The notes under the pieces are model-generated. The model worked only from the letters and a program-made list of their open reading frames with translations, ran no database searches and had not been told where the DNA came from. A DNA stretch of 64,000 nucleotides from G963668435 sp963668435. GTDB lineage: Bacteria > Latescibacterota > Latescibacteria > Latescibacterales > Latescibacteraceae. The stretch covers positions 868,001 to 932,000 of the forward strand of contig CAXXSC010000008.1 in NCBI GenBank assembly GCA_963668435.2. The letters run 5' to 3'. A program made the translations under genes and the position numbers. Below, in pieces: positions 53,099-62,467 of the stretch. Position 1 is the stretch's first letter; each line of letters starts with the position of its first letter.

Positions 53099-53506
53099 AT
53101 GAGAGAATTCATACGTCATCCTTCCGATATACCTATAGAAATATCCCGTGGCATCCATATCAAGACAGTACATGACCAACTGAAAGACATCAGCGAGGGA
53201 GGCCTGTCGTTCACGTGCCGGAAGAAACTCGAGATCGGCGATATAGTCACCATTAAGATACCGATCAGGACTCCGCCGTTCAAGGAAAAAGCACAGGTTG
53301 TCTGGCTGAAACAGAATGGCGATTTCTGGGAAACAGGAGTGACTTTTGTCGACAGTTCAACCGATTTCCGCCTCCGCATGATCGAGCAGGTCTGCTACAT
53401 CGAACATTACAAGAGGGAAATCCTCGCGACAGAAGGCCGTCAAATGAATGGCGCGCAGGCTGCCGAAGAGTGGGTCAAAAAGTACGCTGGTAGTTTCCCA
53501 CGCTGA
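53099..53506 (+). CDS. PilZ-domain protein
   Basis: A 135-residue protein that is essentially one PilZ domain. The c-di-GMP-binding motifs are present: RxxxR at the N-terminus (REFIRHP, Arg2 and Arg6) and DISEGG (D-x-S-x-x-G, about residue 29). Strands VTIKIPIRTPPFKEKAQVVW and WETGVTFVDSS complete the barrel, followed by a helical C-terminus. It is likely a cytoplasmic c-di-GMP receptor controlling motility, secretion or polysaccharide export. AGGAG precedes the ATG. A haem-binding diguanylate cyclase is encoded 45 kb away in this window. The gene is convergent with yihY. Confidence 0.9.
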   Translation: MREFIRHPSDIPIEISRGIHIKTVHDQLKDISEGGLSFTCRKKLEIGDIVTIKIPIRTPPFKEKAQVVWLKQNGDFWETGVTFVDSSTDFRLRMIEQVCYIEHYKREILATEGRQMNGAQAAEEWVKKYAGSFPR

Positions 53507-53608
53507 TCATCCATACGCATACAATCGAGACAAAAGTTTCCTCAACAGCCTTTTAATAAGGTTGTGAATCCGGGTGAGCAGAAATACAGTGCGTCGTTGA
53601 AAGGTCTG

Positions 53609-54469
53609 TCATTTATTCAGCTCATGGAAAGAACCGTACTCGGTGGCATAGACTTTCGTGAACATTGCGCCAAGCAGAAACACCAGTGACGACCAGTATA
53701 TCCAGACCATCAGGATCGTGAAAGAGCCAATCGCCCCATAGGTCGTCGCAATCCTCACCGAACTGAAATACTTACCGATAAAAAACTGCGAAACGGTGAT
53801 AAGCGCCGAAGTCACCGCAGCACCGATCCACTCATCCGACCACCGTATCCTGGGCTCGGTAAGAATCTTGTATACCATCGCAAAAAGAAATGTTATGACG
53901 ATCATTGTTACGATGAAATCGAGTGCCGGGAAAAGTAACGGCGGAAACGGCATGTTTTCAGCGAGGAAAGCATCGAGCACCGACAGCGCGATACTCTTCA
54001 TAACGAGCAGTGTGAGGATAAGTCCGGCGAAAGCCACCATGAAAAACGAACTGAGATAGTGTCTTACAGCCCGCCATACACTCTCACCACCGCAGTCTCC
54101 CACACCCCAGATATAGTTCAGAGCATTTTTCAACTGGTAGAAAACCATTGCCGAGCCGAAAACGAGCATGGGAATGCTGACAATCGCAGTGAGCCTGTTG
54201 GCGGGATGTACCTCTGATCGCGAAAGGATCGAACGCACGACACCGGCGGGGTCCGCACCGGCAAAAATCTCTATTTCGTGGATAAGCTGGGATTGCGCAG
54301 CCGCTTTCCCGAATACGAGGGCAGCGGCATGCACCATGATATACAGAAGCGGACCGAGCGAGAACAGGATATAGAAAGCAATGGCGGCGCCGATGAGTTC
54401 CGGCCGGCGCTGGCGCCATTCCCTGAAAGTAATCTTAAGCAACCTGAAAAATGCGGTCAAGCGGAGCAT
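53609..54469 (-). CDS. YihY/BrkB-family inner-membrane protein
   Basis: A 286-residue membrane protein with six hydrophobic helices and the YihY/UPF0761 signature: RRPELIGAAIAFYILFSLGP at residues ~20-40 and IATTYGAIGSFTILMVWIYW near the C-terminus. It was once called ribonuclease BN in error; its real function is unknown, though transport or envelope roles are proposed. An AGGA site precedes the start. The cyclophilin gene lies 56 bp upstream on the same strand and may share the transcript. Confidence 0.92.
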   Translation of the reverse strand: MLRLTAFFRLLKITFREWRQRRPELIGAAIAFYILFSLGPLLYIMVHAAALVFGKAAAQSQLIHEIEIFAGADPAGVVRSILSRSEVHPANRLTAIVSIPMLVFGSAMVFYQLKNALNYIWGVGDCGGESVWRAVRHYLSSFFMVAFAGLILTLLVMKSIALSVLDAFLAENMPFPPLLFPALDFIVTMIVITFLFAMVYKILTEPRIRWSDEWIGAAVTSALITVSQFFIGKYFSSVRIATTYGAIGSFTILMVWIYWSSLVFLLGAMFTKVYATEYGSFHELNK

Positions 54470-54525
54470 GACTATCCTGTCCGTAACGAGCGTTCAGGAA
54501 TCCGTATCACGGGATCAGCTAAAAA

Positions 54526-55128
54526 TTATTCGGCCTTTTTCAGGGTAATCGTTTCAATAAGGACAGGTTCAACCGGCAGGCCCTCAGAAATCTGATCTTT
54601 CCGCGTTTTGACTTTCGAGATGGCATCGACAATTTTCATACCATCAGTAATCTCTCCGAAGACTGCATAACCGAATCCCTGCGGAGTATTGTCCTTATTG
54701 TCCAGAAACGTATTGTTCTCGACATTGATGAAAAACTGCGATGTGGCGCTGTGAGGTACCGGTGTACGTGCCATTGCAATCGTTCCGCGGCGGTTGAGAA
54801 GGCCGTTGGTCGCCTCGTTCACGATCGGAGGACGTGTCGCCAGCTTGACCATGTTGATATTGTAGCCGCCGCCCTGGATCATGAAACCCGGTATGATCCT
54901 GTGGAAAATCGTATTGTCGTAGAAACGGGCCTCAACATATTCGAGGAAATTCTTGACTGAGATCGGTGCCCGTTTTGCATCGAGTGTAACCTCGATATCA
55001 CCCATGTTCGTCTTAATGATAACGACCGGATTCTCACCTGCATCCTTGTCAGCCGCCGAGGCGCCGGAAGTGACCATCATAAAAAAAGCCGCCGTAAGCA
55101 TACTGAATAGAATTGTATCGAATTTCAT
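54526..55128 (-). CDS. Exported cyclophilin-type peptidyl-prolyl isomerase
   Basis: A 200-residue PPIase. The start at 55128 (MKFDTILFSML) has an AGGAG site; the longer frame to 55164 is unsupported. A signal peptide ends GASAAD, so it works in the periplasm. The cyclophilin core is clear: VTLDAKRAPISVKNFLEYVE, YDNTIFHRIIPGFMIQGGGY with the catalytic Arg, ATSQFFINVENN and FGYAVFGEITDGMKIVDAIS. It speeds proline isomerisation during envelope protein folding. It lies directly upstream of yihY. Confidence 0.94.
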   Translation of the reverse strand: MKFDTILFSMLTAAFFMMVTSGASAADKDAGENPVVIIKTNMGDIEVTLDAKRAPISVKNFLEYVEARFYDNTIFHRIIPGFMIQGGGYNINMVKLATRPPIVNEATNGLLNRRGTIAMARTPVPHSATSQFFINVENNTFLDNKDNTPQGFGYAVFGEITDGMKIVDAISKVKTRKDQISEGLPVEPVLIETITLKKAE

Positions 55129-55370
55129 ATACTGCTCCTGTTTTGTTAAACCACAGTTTCCCATTTGGATTCTAAAAATAACACTATTATTGGGACTTGT
55201 AAAGGATAAAGGGGCAAATAGCCTTGTGTTTTCTCTGCTTTTGTGAGTAAAATCACTTTTTTTTCAGCGTGTTTGCTTCATGTTATGACAGCAATGGATG
55301 CAAGTCGCAGGAACGGTCTGCACTGTTTTCGGCGACAGTATCCAACGTAACTTTTTCGACCCCCCCTCAG

Positions 55371-55406
55371 AAAACAGCCGCTTTGTAAAAAAAGCGGCTG
55401 TTTTAT
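55371..55406. terminator. Strong bidirectional hairpin terminator
   Basis: AAAACAGCCGCTTT (55371-55384) pairs over 14 bp with AAAGCGGCTGTTTT (55391-55404), loop GTAAAA. It lies downstream of the nucleotidyltransferase-like gene on the minus strand, within the 361 bp gap 55129-55489; the rest of that gap shows nothing assignable beyond the cyclophilin promoter area. Confidence 0.92.
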
Positions 55407-55489
55407 ATACAGCAGATACTCCAATAGACATAGCCGATATTTCAAGCCCGTTATATGTCTGACACTTACACAACTCTCCGTTTGCCGTA

Positions 55490-56077
55490 TCACGGCATCC
55501 ACTCGATAATGCCCTCTTCCGGATGATCATCCTTCCATTGCATGAAATCGGCATATGTCCTGACACCATCTTCCAGAACAGCCTTGTATATTTCTATCCC
55601 CATAACTTTCGTTTCTGAAGGCACTTCATATTTGATCGACAGAATTGCATTCCTCGTTTCGGGAGTCAGCCTTTCAGATATCCGCTCCGCCACTTTTTCA
55701 AAATACCCGGCATACGGCGAATCTTTCATGATATGAATCATATCTATCTGCCAAATGTCACCCGAAATATCATGATACCAGGCATGCCATTCGATACAAC
55801 GGTCTTCGTGGTCGAGCAAATTCTGATATTCAATACGTTGTATCCCCGGCTTTTCCGCCAGTTTCCGCATAGCCTCAAAACTGCCGGAAATCGTGAGCGG
55901 CTCGGAGTAGATATGAAAATCTATATCCCTGTTTTTCATGAGCAGGCCGGTCCTCAGCGAACCGACAAGGTTCACCTCAGCACCGGCGGATTCCCAGATC
56001 CCGACAAGGCCGGTTTCGGTAATTATCTCCCGCGCCCGTTTCTGATTCTTTTCTGATAAAGCTAATATCTCATCCAT
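55490..56077 (-). CDS. Nucleotidyltransferase-fold protein of unknown function
   Basis: A 195-residue protein; the start at 56077 (MDEILALSEK) follows GAGGTG. Residues ~25-60 contain VNLVGSLRTGLLMKNRDIDF then HIY, resembling the GS...DxD motif of the nucleotidyltransferase (minimal NTase/kanamycin-type) superfamily, with Asp residues that would bind metal. WHAWYHDISGDIWQIDMIHI could supply the third acidic residue. No helix-turn-helix or toxin/antitoxin partner is adjacent, so an antitoxin-type assignment is not supported. Cytoplasmic; substrate unknown. It has its own terminators on both sides. Confidence 0.6.
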   Translation of the reverse strand: MDEILALSEKNQKRAREIITETGLVGIWESAGAEVNLVGSLRTGLLMKNRDIDFHIYSEPLTISGSFEAMRKLAEKPGIQRIEYQNLLDHEDRCIEWHAWYHDISGDIWQIDMIHIMKDSPYAGYFEKVAERISERLTPETRNAILSIKYEVPSETKVMGIEIYKAVLEDGVRTYADFMQWKDDHPEEGIIEWMP

Positions 56078-56120
56078 TTCACAGCACCTCACATTCTGAA
56101 TACTTTCAGTATATAACACA

Positions 56121-56157
56121 GAAAAGAGCGGCATATATAACACCGCTCTTTTCTTAT
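56121..56157 (-). terminator. Terminator of the flavin oxidoreductase gene
   Basis: GAAAAGAGCGG (56121-56131) pairs with CCGCTCTTTTC (56143-56153). It lies just beyond the stop codon of the oxidoreductase on the minus strand; U-rich on both sides. Confidence 0.85.
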
Positions 56158-56172
56158 CTATGAAACTTTATT

Positions 56173-58131
56173 TTACAGCCAGCGTCCGACCCGCTCACCG
56201 GCCTCGGTAGCCTCGCGGATACGGCCAAGCGACGCGCAGTCGCCAATCACATGGACCTCGTCGGCTTTCATGGCCATAACGCCCATGACTCCGCTCATCG
56301 GGGCGATGTTCATGCCGACATTGCCGCCGCCGGTGAAAGTGTCCGGCCTCTTGAACCCGATAGCATAGACAACGAGATCAGCCTCAAGCCCCCACTCCTT
56401 GCCACTGGGCATGATGACTTCACAGCCGCCATCGTAGACCTTGGCGAGTTTCGTGTCGGTCATGACCTTGATGCCCTTTTCCTCGATGAGATTGAACATC
56501 TGCACCTTGACATTGGTCATGGCGTTCTCTTCCATCAGCTTGGGCATAAGCTCGACAATGGTGACATCCCAGCCCTCGTCTGAAAGCTGGCAGGCACATT
56601 CGCAGCCGACATCGCCGCCGCCGACAACAACTGCCTTTTTGCCTTTATATTTCGAGGGATCGCTCATGACCTCGACAGCCGGAGCGAAACTGGGCAGTTC
56701 CTTACCCGGAACATCGGGGATGATCTGCTCAGCGCCCATTGCGAGCACGAGCGCGTCGGGACGAACCTCTTCGATCAACTCAGGGGTAACCTCGGTATTG
56801 AGCTTGAGCTCGACATCGCTGTCCTCGATCTCGGCGACAAACCAGTCATAGAGCCTGGCGACATCAACTTTACACTGCGGCCTGCTGCCGGGATAAACCA
56901 TACCGCCGATCATCGGCTTTTTCTCATAGAGAGTCACCTTGTGGCCGCGTTTCGAAGCGGTCAGGGCGCAACGGATACCGGAAGGACCGGCGCCGACAAT
57001 CATGACATTCTTTTTCGTCACCGCGGGCGGAATGCTCTGCTCGTTCTCATGAAGGAGATACGGATTGACCGAGCACCACAGGGGCCCGTTCATCCAGAGC
57101 TGGTGATAACAGACATTACAGCGGATACAGGGAAGAATGCGTTCGCCTTCTTTCGCCTTGCGGGCCCAGTGAGGATCAGCGAGAATCGTACGTCCAAGCG
57201 CAACCATGTCGCAGGTGCCGTTGGCGATGAACTCTTCCGCTTCCTCAGGCACTGTAACAGAACCGGTGCCGATGATCGGAAGGTCTCCCACTACCTTTTT
57301 CAGTTCACCGGCGAGAGGCATGAGGGTATTTCTTGGGATGTAAAGCGGCGGGACCGAGGGATATTTGCTCATGACTTCGATCGTCGAGGCAGTCGACGCC
57401 ACATGAATATAGGCAAGGCCAAGCTTGCTGACATACTCTGCGATCTCTTTAGCGTACTCGAGCTTGATGCCGCCCTCGAACTCCTCGTGAGCGCTGAACT
57501 TGAATCCGACATTGAGATCGGGATATTTGGCTTTGATACCGGTGATGATATCGTTGGGGAATTTCATCCGGGCTTCGAAACTTCCACCGTACTTGTCGGT
57601 GCGCTTATTCAGACCGGGCGACATCATCTGGCCGATAAGATAGGAATGGGCTCCGTGCACCTCGACACCGTCATAACCGGACTCGATGGCACGTCCTGCC
57701 CCGGCGATGAAACATTCCACCAGCTCATCCAGCTCGTCGGTGGTCAGTGCGCGGGGCTTGACAGCGAAATTCTCACTGTAAACAGCAGAGGGTGCCTCGT
57801 GAGAGAATTTGCCGCCGGAAAGGGCGATCTGCAGGAAAACTTTAGTGTCATGCTTATGACAGCGCTCGACAAATTCCATGTGGTTCGGGATGAACTTGTC
57901 GTCGTAGATGCCGTTCAGGGGAACGGAAGCCAGAGAACCGTGCACCCTTGTGAACGGCGTGATGATCATGCCGATGCCGCCCATGGCACGTTCTTCAAAA
58001 TAACGAAGTTCGCGGCGAGGCCATGTCTCGTCCGAGCTGTAAAGGCCGACACCCATGGGAGCCATGGCCGTACGGTTTTTGATTTCGACATTCCCGAGCT
58101 TGATCGGGCTGAAAAGGTTGTTCAATGCCAT
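56173..58131 (-). CDS. Old-yellow-enzyme/enoate-reductase-type flavoprotein (2,4-dienoyl-CoA reductase-like)
   Basis: A 652-residue protein starting at 58131 (MALNNLFSPIKLGNVEIKNR) with AGGAGGTG upstream. Residues 1-350 are an OYE TIM barrel with FMN (AHSYLIGQMMSPGLNKRTDK, catalytic region EVHGAHSY). A [4Fe-4S] cluster motif follows: CIRCNVCYHQ then LWCSVNP, about residues 340-365. The C-terminal half has two dinucleotide folds: VMIVGAGPSGIRCALTASKR for FAD and AVVVGGGDVGCECACQLSDE for NAD(P)H. It passes electrons from NAD(P)H through FAD, Fe-S and FMN to an alkene or enone. FadH is the nearest well-studied relative, but bile-acid, enoate and trimethylamine enzymes share this layout. Monocistronic. 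Confidence 0.92.
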   Translation of the reverse strand: MALNNLFSPIKLGNVEIKNRTAMAPMGVGLYSSDETWPRRELRYFEERAMGGIGMIITPFTRVHGSLASVPLNGIYDDKFIPNHMEFVERCHKHDTKVFLQIALSGGKFSHEAPSAVYSENFAVKPRALTTDELDELVECFIAGAGRAIESGYDGVEVHGAHSYLIGQMMSPGLNKRTDKYGGSFEARMKFPNDIITGIKAKYPDLNVGFKFSAHEEFEGGIKLEYAKEIAEYVSKLGLAYIHVASTASTIEVMSKYPSVPPLYIPRNTLMPLAGELKKVVGDLPIIGTGSVTVPEEAEEFIANGTCDMVALGRTILADPHWARKAKEGERILPCIRCNVCYHQLWMNGPLWCSVNPYLLHENEQSIPPAVTKKNVMIVGAGPSGIRCALTASKRGHKVTLYEKKPMIGGMVYPGSRPQCKVDVARLYDWFVAEIEDSDVELKLNTEVTPELIEEVRPDALVLAMGAEQIIPDVPGKELPSFAPAVEVMSDPSKYKGKKAVVVGGGDVGCECACQLSDEGWDVTIVELMPKLMEENAMTNVKVQMFNLIEEKGIKVMTDTKLAKVYDGGCEVIMPSGKEWGLEADLVVYAIGFKRPDTFTGGGNVGMNIAPMSGVMGVMAMKADEVHVIGDCASLGRIREATEAGERVGRWL

Positions 58132-58510
58132 CGGGCACCTCCTGCAAACGTTTGGAACATAATAAGGGCAGCACACGCGGCAAAAAAGGGTTGTTCTGCC
58201 GTGCGACAGCCCTGCATTAGAATATCATTACGTCTTATAAAAGTCGATTATGAAGTATACATCAATTTTTTCCGCCAGAAAAGGGCAAAAAGCGCATCTA
58301 TGACGCTTTTCGGCTGAAAAAAAGTGCTTATGACATGATAAAAACGTTTACGCCGGAAGAATGGCGGAGATTTTTAAAAAGTGGATCCGTCAACCGCTTT
58401 CCACGGCAAGCCACTGTCATGGAAATAGTGTTGAGGAAATGAAGCATCGTTTCCCGGAAAATTAACCGTTACGAGCTTACAGGCATTGACTTGATTCACC
58501 TGCCACCGGC
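58132..58510. promoter_or_regulatory. 379 bp intergenic region
   Basis: It separates two minus-strand genes. AAAAAGCG (58287-58294) and CGCTTTT (58304-58310) could form a weak terminator hairpin for the upstream zinc-ribbon gene. The remainder holds the promoter of the flavin oxidoreductase but no assignable element. Confidence 0.3.
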
Positions 58511-59463
58511 TCAAAGGCCGTTTTCCATGTACCAGCCGGAGAGACCGCCGCGGTCTTTCAGCCAGCTCTCGACATCGACACTCCGGTCATAAATAGTTTC
58601 GAGACCGGCAAGGCGCATCTCGATACTGTCGTAAAGCCTGAGCCCGCAGACAGGACAGTCGAAAGAGGTTGCAAAAAAATCCAGCGTGGGAAACTCGCCG
58701 TCCTCATCCCCCCGACCGCAAGCTCACTGTATCCCGCAAGATGAGCCGCGCTTTTACAGACCGGACAGACCGCCGAAAAATCATCCCAGGAGGCGGCTGA
58801 GCGTAAAAACTCGTTCCGGCCATGGTGGGCAGACTCCTCTGCCTGCCTGATGCTCAAGGCGACACGCTCCTCTCTCCGCTCCTCGAACAATCTGAGAAAC
58901 TCCCTGTCTTCATCCGTCGGAAAATGCCAGACATAGTCGAAAGCCCTGTCCGAGGATATTGCATCGACAATACTGAGAACGGCAAATGCCGCTCGATCGA
59001 GCTCGAAACTGGTAAGATCGGAAAGTGTGTCATGAAGGCTAACATCCCTGACGGTATCCAGCACGGCAACATGCGGCATCAGAAGCTGCTTGAGATGGGG
59101 GAAAAACACATAAAAACATTTCACCGACGAGTTGAAAGACAATGTCCGTGCATTTCTGGATCCGATATCGACATCGATATTCCGCCAGGTAAAGAAACGC
59201 GGGACACTGTCAGGATTCGTCAGGACAAGTTTCGTTTCCGGGGAAAGGGTTGTAAATACCGCGGACAGGTCTTTCCACGATATATAGCTTTTCATGATCT
59301 GCCCGGCGCCGAGAGATAGATTGCCGACCGCAGCCTGGGCAAAATCACTGTCGGCATGACGGTATCGGTGGAAAAGCACTAATCCCGCCTCAAGATAATC
59401 CCTTCCAACCGCGCCGAATGTCTCGACCGCACGTTTCCGCAGTTCCTCAATATGATCTTTCAT
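58511..59463 (-). pseudogene. Zinc-ribbon protein of unknown function with a frameshift in a G6 tract
   Basis: The uninterrupted frame 59463-58558 gives 301 residues, but its last ~50 are non-sensical. At the G6 run (C6 at 58708-58713 on the plus strand) a shift of one base, equal to adding one G or removing two, gives a sensible end: DEDGEFPTLDFFATSFDCPV then CGLRLYDSIEMRLAGL, and the stop moves to 58511 (317 residues). The corrected form has two CPVC pairs (CPVCKSAAHL and FDCPVCGLRL), the four Cys of a zinc ribbon; the uncorrected one has only the first. The N-terminal 230 residues are helical and not recognised. Either a homopolymer error, a real frameshift mutation, or slippage. Confidence 0.75.
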
Positions 59464-59791
59464 GGCGCTGTACTCTCCACCGGATACAGTGTCTGATTAT
59501 AGCAACAGGAACAGAAGCAGTCATCATCACCATCCCATTCAAAATAATAGGGCAGAACCTCAATGTTGGCAAGAGGATTGTTGAAGAACCGGTCAAGCAG
59601 GAGCAAAATCCAAAGATTCTTTTACCTTAATTAAGTTCTTTTTAACCCCTATAGAGTCTATTATATTTTTATAATGACGAGATCAGAATATAGAACTGAA
59701 AAAACGACTTGCAGTCAATGCAAAGTACATTATCAACCAGAATCAACAACGATCAGTCACAAAGACGTAAAACCGAAAGAAAGGCAGCACA
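59464..59791. promoter_or_regulatory. 328 bp intergenic region upstream of the ThuA-like gene
   Basis: It lies between divergent genes. Bases ~59625-59690 are AT-rich (TTAATTAAG, TATTATATTTTTATAATG) and probably hold the promoter. No clear -35/-10 pair, RNA or repeat could be assigned. A GAAAG-rich stretch precedes the next start. Confidence 0.3.
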
Positions 59792-60610
59792 ATGAAAATG
59801 ACACGCCGTAACATACTGAAAACAAGCCTCGTCAGCGTAGCGGGCGCCGCAGCCGCAGCCAACCCACTCATGGCGATGCCCAAGCAACCGGGCGAAACCA
59901 GGGTCATCTATCTCGGCGGCGATTACTGGCACAACGGCATGACACAGGAACTTCGTTTCCGCGAGGTACTCGGACCGGCAGGCTGGCGGCTCATGTTCGC
60001 GCAGTCGAGCCAGTTTGTCACGCCCGAGGTTATCGCTGACACCGACCTCCTCATCTTCTGCCGCTACGCCGGCCCGGACACAGTCGGCTATGTGCCCGAC
60101 AGATATGTCGAGGAACGTCCCGCCGGAGCACCGTTCATGACCGACGAGCAGGAAGACGCCATCGTGGAAAACGTTGTCAACCGCGGCATGGGCCTCATGG
60201 CCATTCACTGTGCGGTATGGAATGGCGACCGCAAAAAATACATGCAGCTCATCGGCGTTGAGAAGCCCTATATGCACACCCCTGTACAGCCGACATTGAT
60301 GTATAAGTTCAACGAGGGCCATACAATCACAAAAGGGCTAGAAGAGGCAAAATTCGTCGATGACGAGATTTTCAGCGCCGATCTCACTCCCGACGCCACA
60401 GTACTTTATAACCTCAAAGGCGAGGAATTCCCACAGGACAAACCCGGCGGATGGTGTACCGAGCGCGGTAAAGGCCGCACCGTGACTCTTCTGCCCGGAC
60501 ACACGCCGCATCCGTACCACACATTCTCGCACAAGGAAACGATCTGGCGCGGCGCACACTGGGCCATGCACCGGGATTATCCGAAATCATCGTTCAAGCC
60601 CGGAAGATAA
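59792..60610 (+). CDS. Exported ThuA-like domain protein
   Basis: A 272-residue protein. The N-terminus MKMTRRNILKTSLVSVAGAA is a Tat signal (RRNILK) with a likely cleavage near PLMAMP. The rest is a ThuA/trehalose-utilisation-like fold of the class I glutamine-amidotransferase superfamily: RVIYLGGDYWHNGMTQELRF, GLMAIHCAVWNG, FNEGHTITKGL and TLLPGHTPHPYHT. No catalytic Cys is at the amidotransferase position, as is usual for ThuA proteins. Family members are associated with sugar oxidation or isomerisation (ketosugar formation), but the activity is poorly defined. It precedes the FGGY kinase on the same strand. Confidence 0.85.
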   Translation: MKMTRRNILKTSLVSVAGAAAAANPLMAMPKQPGETRVIYLGGDYWHNGMTQELRFREVLGPAGWRLMFAQSSQFVTPEVIADTDLLIFCRYAGPDTVGYVPDRYVEERPAGAPFMTDEQEDAIVENVVNRGMGLMAIHCAVWNGDRKKYMQLIGVEKPYMHTPVQPTLMYKFNEGHTITKGLEEAKFVDDEIFSADLTPDATVLYNLKGEEFPQDKPGGWCTERGKGRTVTLLPGHTPHPYHTFSHKETIWRGAHWAMHRDYPKSSFKPGR

Positions 60611-60900
60611 TCGAGGCCATACAGACCTAAGTGGTGACAGCGTGGCCGATGCGGGCCTGAATTCAGGCGCGGGCAGGCTGAAAGATAGCCTTGTTTCATC
60701 CTGTCCGCCCGCATTATATTCAAAGCTGAGTTTGGAGAACAGGAACAACGTCGGAAAAGCGGATGGCTGGCGGCTGACCACCTCATCGAGTGAAAATGCG
60801 TGGAATTGACGGACATTCCTGGTCGATTTCCCGAAAGTCGGCCCGGAATACTGATAAGATTTGCTGACAATTGATACGCTCAGGCAATATAGGAGTTTTT
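60611..60900. other. 290 bp intergenic region with a palindrome and potential long hairpin
   Basis: GCCTGAATTCAGGC (60655-60668) is a perfect 14 bp palindrome. Nearby, GCGGGC at ~60669 can pair with GCCCGC at ~60708. Neither has a T run, so they are not good terminators. AGGAG (~60890) is the ribosome-binding site of the kinase. Confidence 0.3.
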
Positions 60901-62430
60901 ATGGCACAGTACTCTCAGGATGTTCTCATGGGAATCGATCTCGGCGCAACCGGCATCAAGGTGGCGGCGTTTGGTCTTGACGGCAAACTGGTGGCATCAG
61001 CCTCGCGGCGCAACGGCCCGATCCAACAGCCCGGCGGAGAAGAAGGCTGGCTCACCTGGGATGCGGACGGTATCTGGAACAGTGTCTGCGAATGTTCGCG
61101 CGAGGTGGTCGGAACCCTTGCATCGGCTGAACAGGTCAGGGGCATTTCGGTATCCGGTTTCGGTGTGGACGGCGCCGCGGTGGATGAGAACGGCAAGCTC
61201 CTCTACCCGCTTTCGAGCTGGCATGACACGCGGAACCTTGCCGAAACAGAATGGCTTCTTACGCAGATCGAACCCTATGACCTTTACGAAATCACCGGAT
61301 TCCACAATTACGGCATGCAGACAGTAAACCGTCTGCGCTGGCTCAAAGTCCACGAGCCGGAGGTACTGAAAAAAGCCCATCGCTATCTCATGACACAGGA
61401 TTTTTTGGTCAACCGTCTCTCAGGCGAATTCACCACCGAGGTCACAATGGCCTCCACTACGGCAATGCTCGATATCGACGAGGACAAATGGAGCGACCGA
61501 ATCCTCGGCATTATCGGTGTGGACAAGGATATCTTTCCCGAGATTTCACAGTCGGGCAAACAGATCGGCGCAGTCACGAAAGAAGCATCGGGAAAAACAG
61601 GCATTCCCGTGGGGACACCTGTTGCGACCGGTGGTCATGACTGCGAGATCGGTGCGCTTGGCGCAGGTGTGACCGATCCCGAGACATTCGTGGATATCAC
61701 CGGCACATGGGAAATGATCATCGCAACACTCGACAGTTTCACACCGAACAAAGCGCTGTTCGATGCCGGTATCGACTGGGAACGTCACTGCCTGCCGGGC
61801 CAGTATCTCTGCCAGAGCCTGATGATCGCGGGCGGCGTTGTGGAATGGGTCGCAAAGAACATGTTCGCCGACGTTGCCGGAGACAGCCTCTATGCCACGA
61901 TGATCGAGGAAGCGCAGACCTATGGTCCGGGAGCGGGATCAGTCGCGGTCCTTCCTTCGTTTGTTCGGGGCGCAGGACCATTCCAGGCATACTCGTCACT
62001 GGGGACAATGCTCGGCCTGACAACGACCACGACACGCGGCCAGATCATCCGTGCGGTTTTCGAGTCAACCTGCTACCAGCTGGCACGCCAGATCAAGGTC
62101 ATCGAGGAAAACACCGGCGCTGTCTGCAAGCGGATGCGCACTCTCGGCGGCGTGCAGAAAAACGAGTTCTGGCTGCAGATGAAAGCCGATGTAACCGGCC
62201 TTCCGGTCGAGGTCACAGACAACCCTGAGGTCACCCTTCTCGGCGCGGCCATCCTCGCAGGAATCGGCGCGGGAATCTACAACGATGCCGACAGCGCGCT
62301 CGGCGGCATGAGTTTCCCGCTGAAAAGCTATGAACCGAACATGGACCACCATGCCGACTACCAGGCATGGTATGACAAGGTATTTGCATCTATCGCGCCT
62401 TCGCTGGGAGACGTGTACACTGCATTCTGA
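60901..62430 (+). CDS. FGGY-family carbohydrate kinase
   Basis: A 509-residue sugar kinase. The start at 60901 (MAQYSQDVLMGIDLGATGIK) has AGGAG upstream; the extension to 60871 is unsupported. The phosphate-1 ATP loop is GIDLGATGIKVAAF (residues ~10-24). The catalytic Asp region is SVSGFGVDGAAVDENGKLLY, and TGGHDCEIGALGAGVTDPETF, TGTWEM and RTLGGVQKNEFWLQMKADVT follow, the last being the adenosine-site signature. Family members phosphorylate xylulose, fuculose, rhamnulose, glycerol or gluconate. Specificity is not set; it would channel sugars released by the secreted glycosidases. It lies 38 bp upstream of the aminotransferase. Confidence 0.92.
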   Translation: MAQYSQDVLMGIDLGATGIKVAAFGLDGKLVASASRRNGPIQQPGGEEGWLTWDADGIWNSVCECSREVVGTLASAEQVRGISVSGFGVDGAAVDENGKLLYPLSSWHDTRNLAETEWLLTQIEPYDLYEITGFHNYGMQTVNRLRWLKVHEPEVLKKAHRYLMTQDFLVNRLSGEFTTEVTMASTTAMLDIDEDKWSDRILGIIGVDKDIFPEISQSGKQIGAVTKEASGKTGIPVGTPVATGGHDCEIGALGAGVTDPETFVDITGTWEMIIATLDSFTPNKALFDAGIDWERHCLPGQYLCQSLMIAGGVVEWVAKNMFADVAGDSLYATMIEEAQTYGPGAGSVAVLPSFVRGAGPFQAYSSLGTMLGLTTTTTRGQIIRAVFESTCYQLARQIKVIEENTGAVCKRMRTLGGVQKNEFWLQMKADVTGLPVEVTDNPEVTLLGAAILAGIGAGIYNDADSALGGMSFPLKSYEPNMDHHADYQAWYDKVFASIAPSLGDVYTAF

Positions 62431-62467
62431 TCGAAGCTACCACTCATAACAATAGAAGGAAACTCAT

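Noticed and set aside
55490..56077. Type IV toxin-antitoxin nucleotidyltransferase
   Set aside because: No partner gene is adjacent; the neighbours are a terminator and a metabolic flavoprotein.
56941..58317. 458-codon plus-strand frame across the flavin oxidoreductase
   Set aside because: Antisense to intact FMN, FAD and Fe-S motifs; no recognisable domains in the shadow frame.
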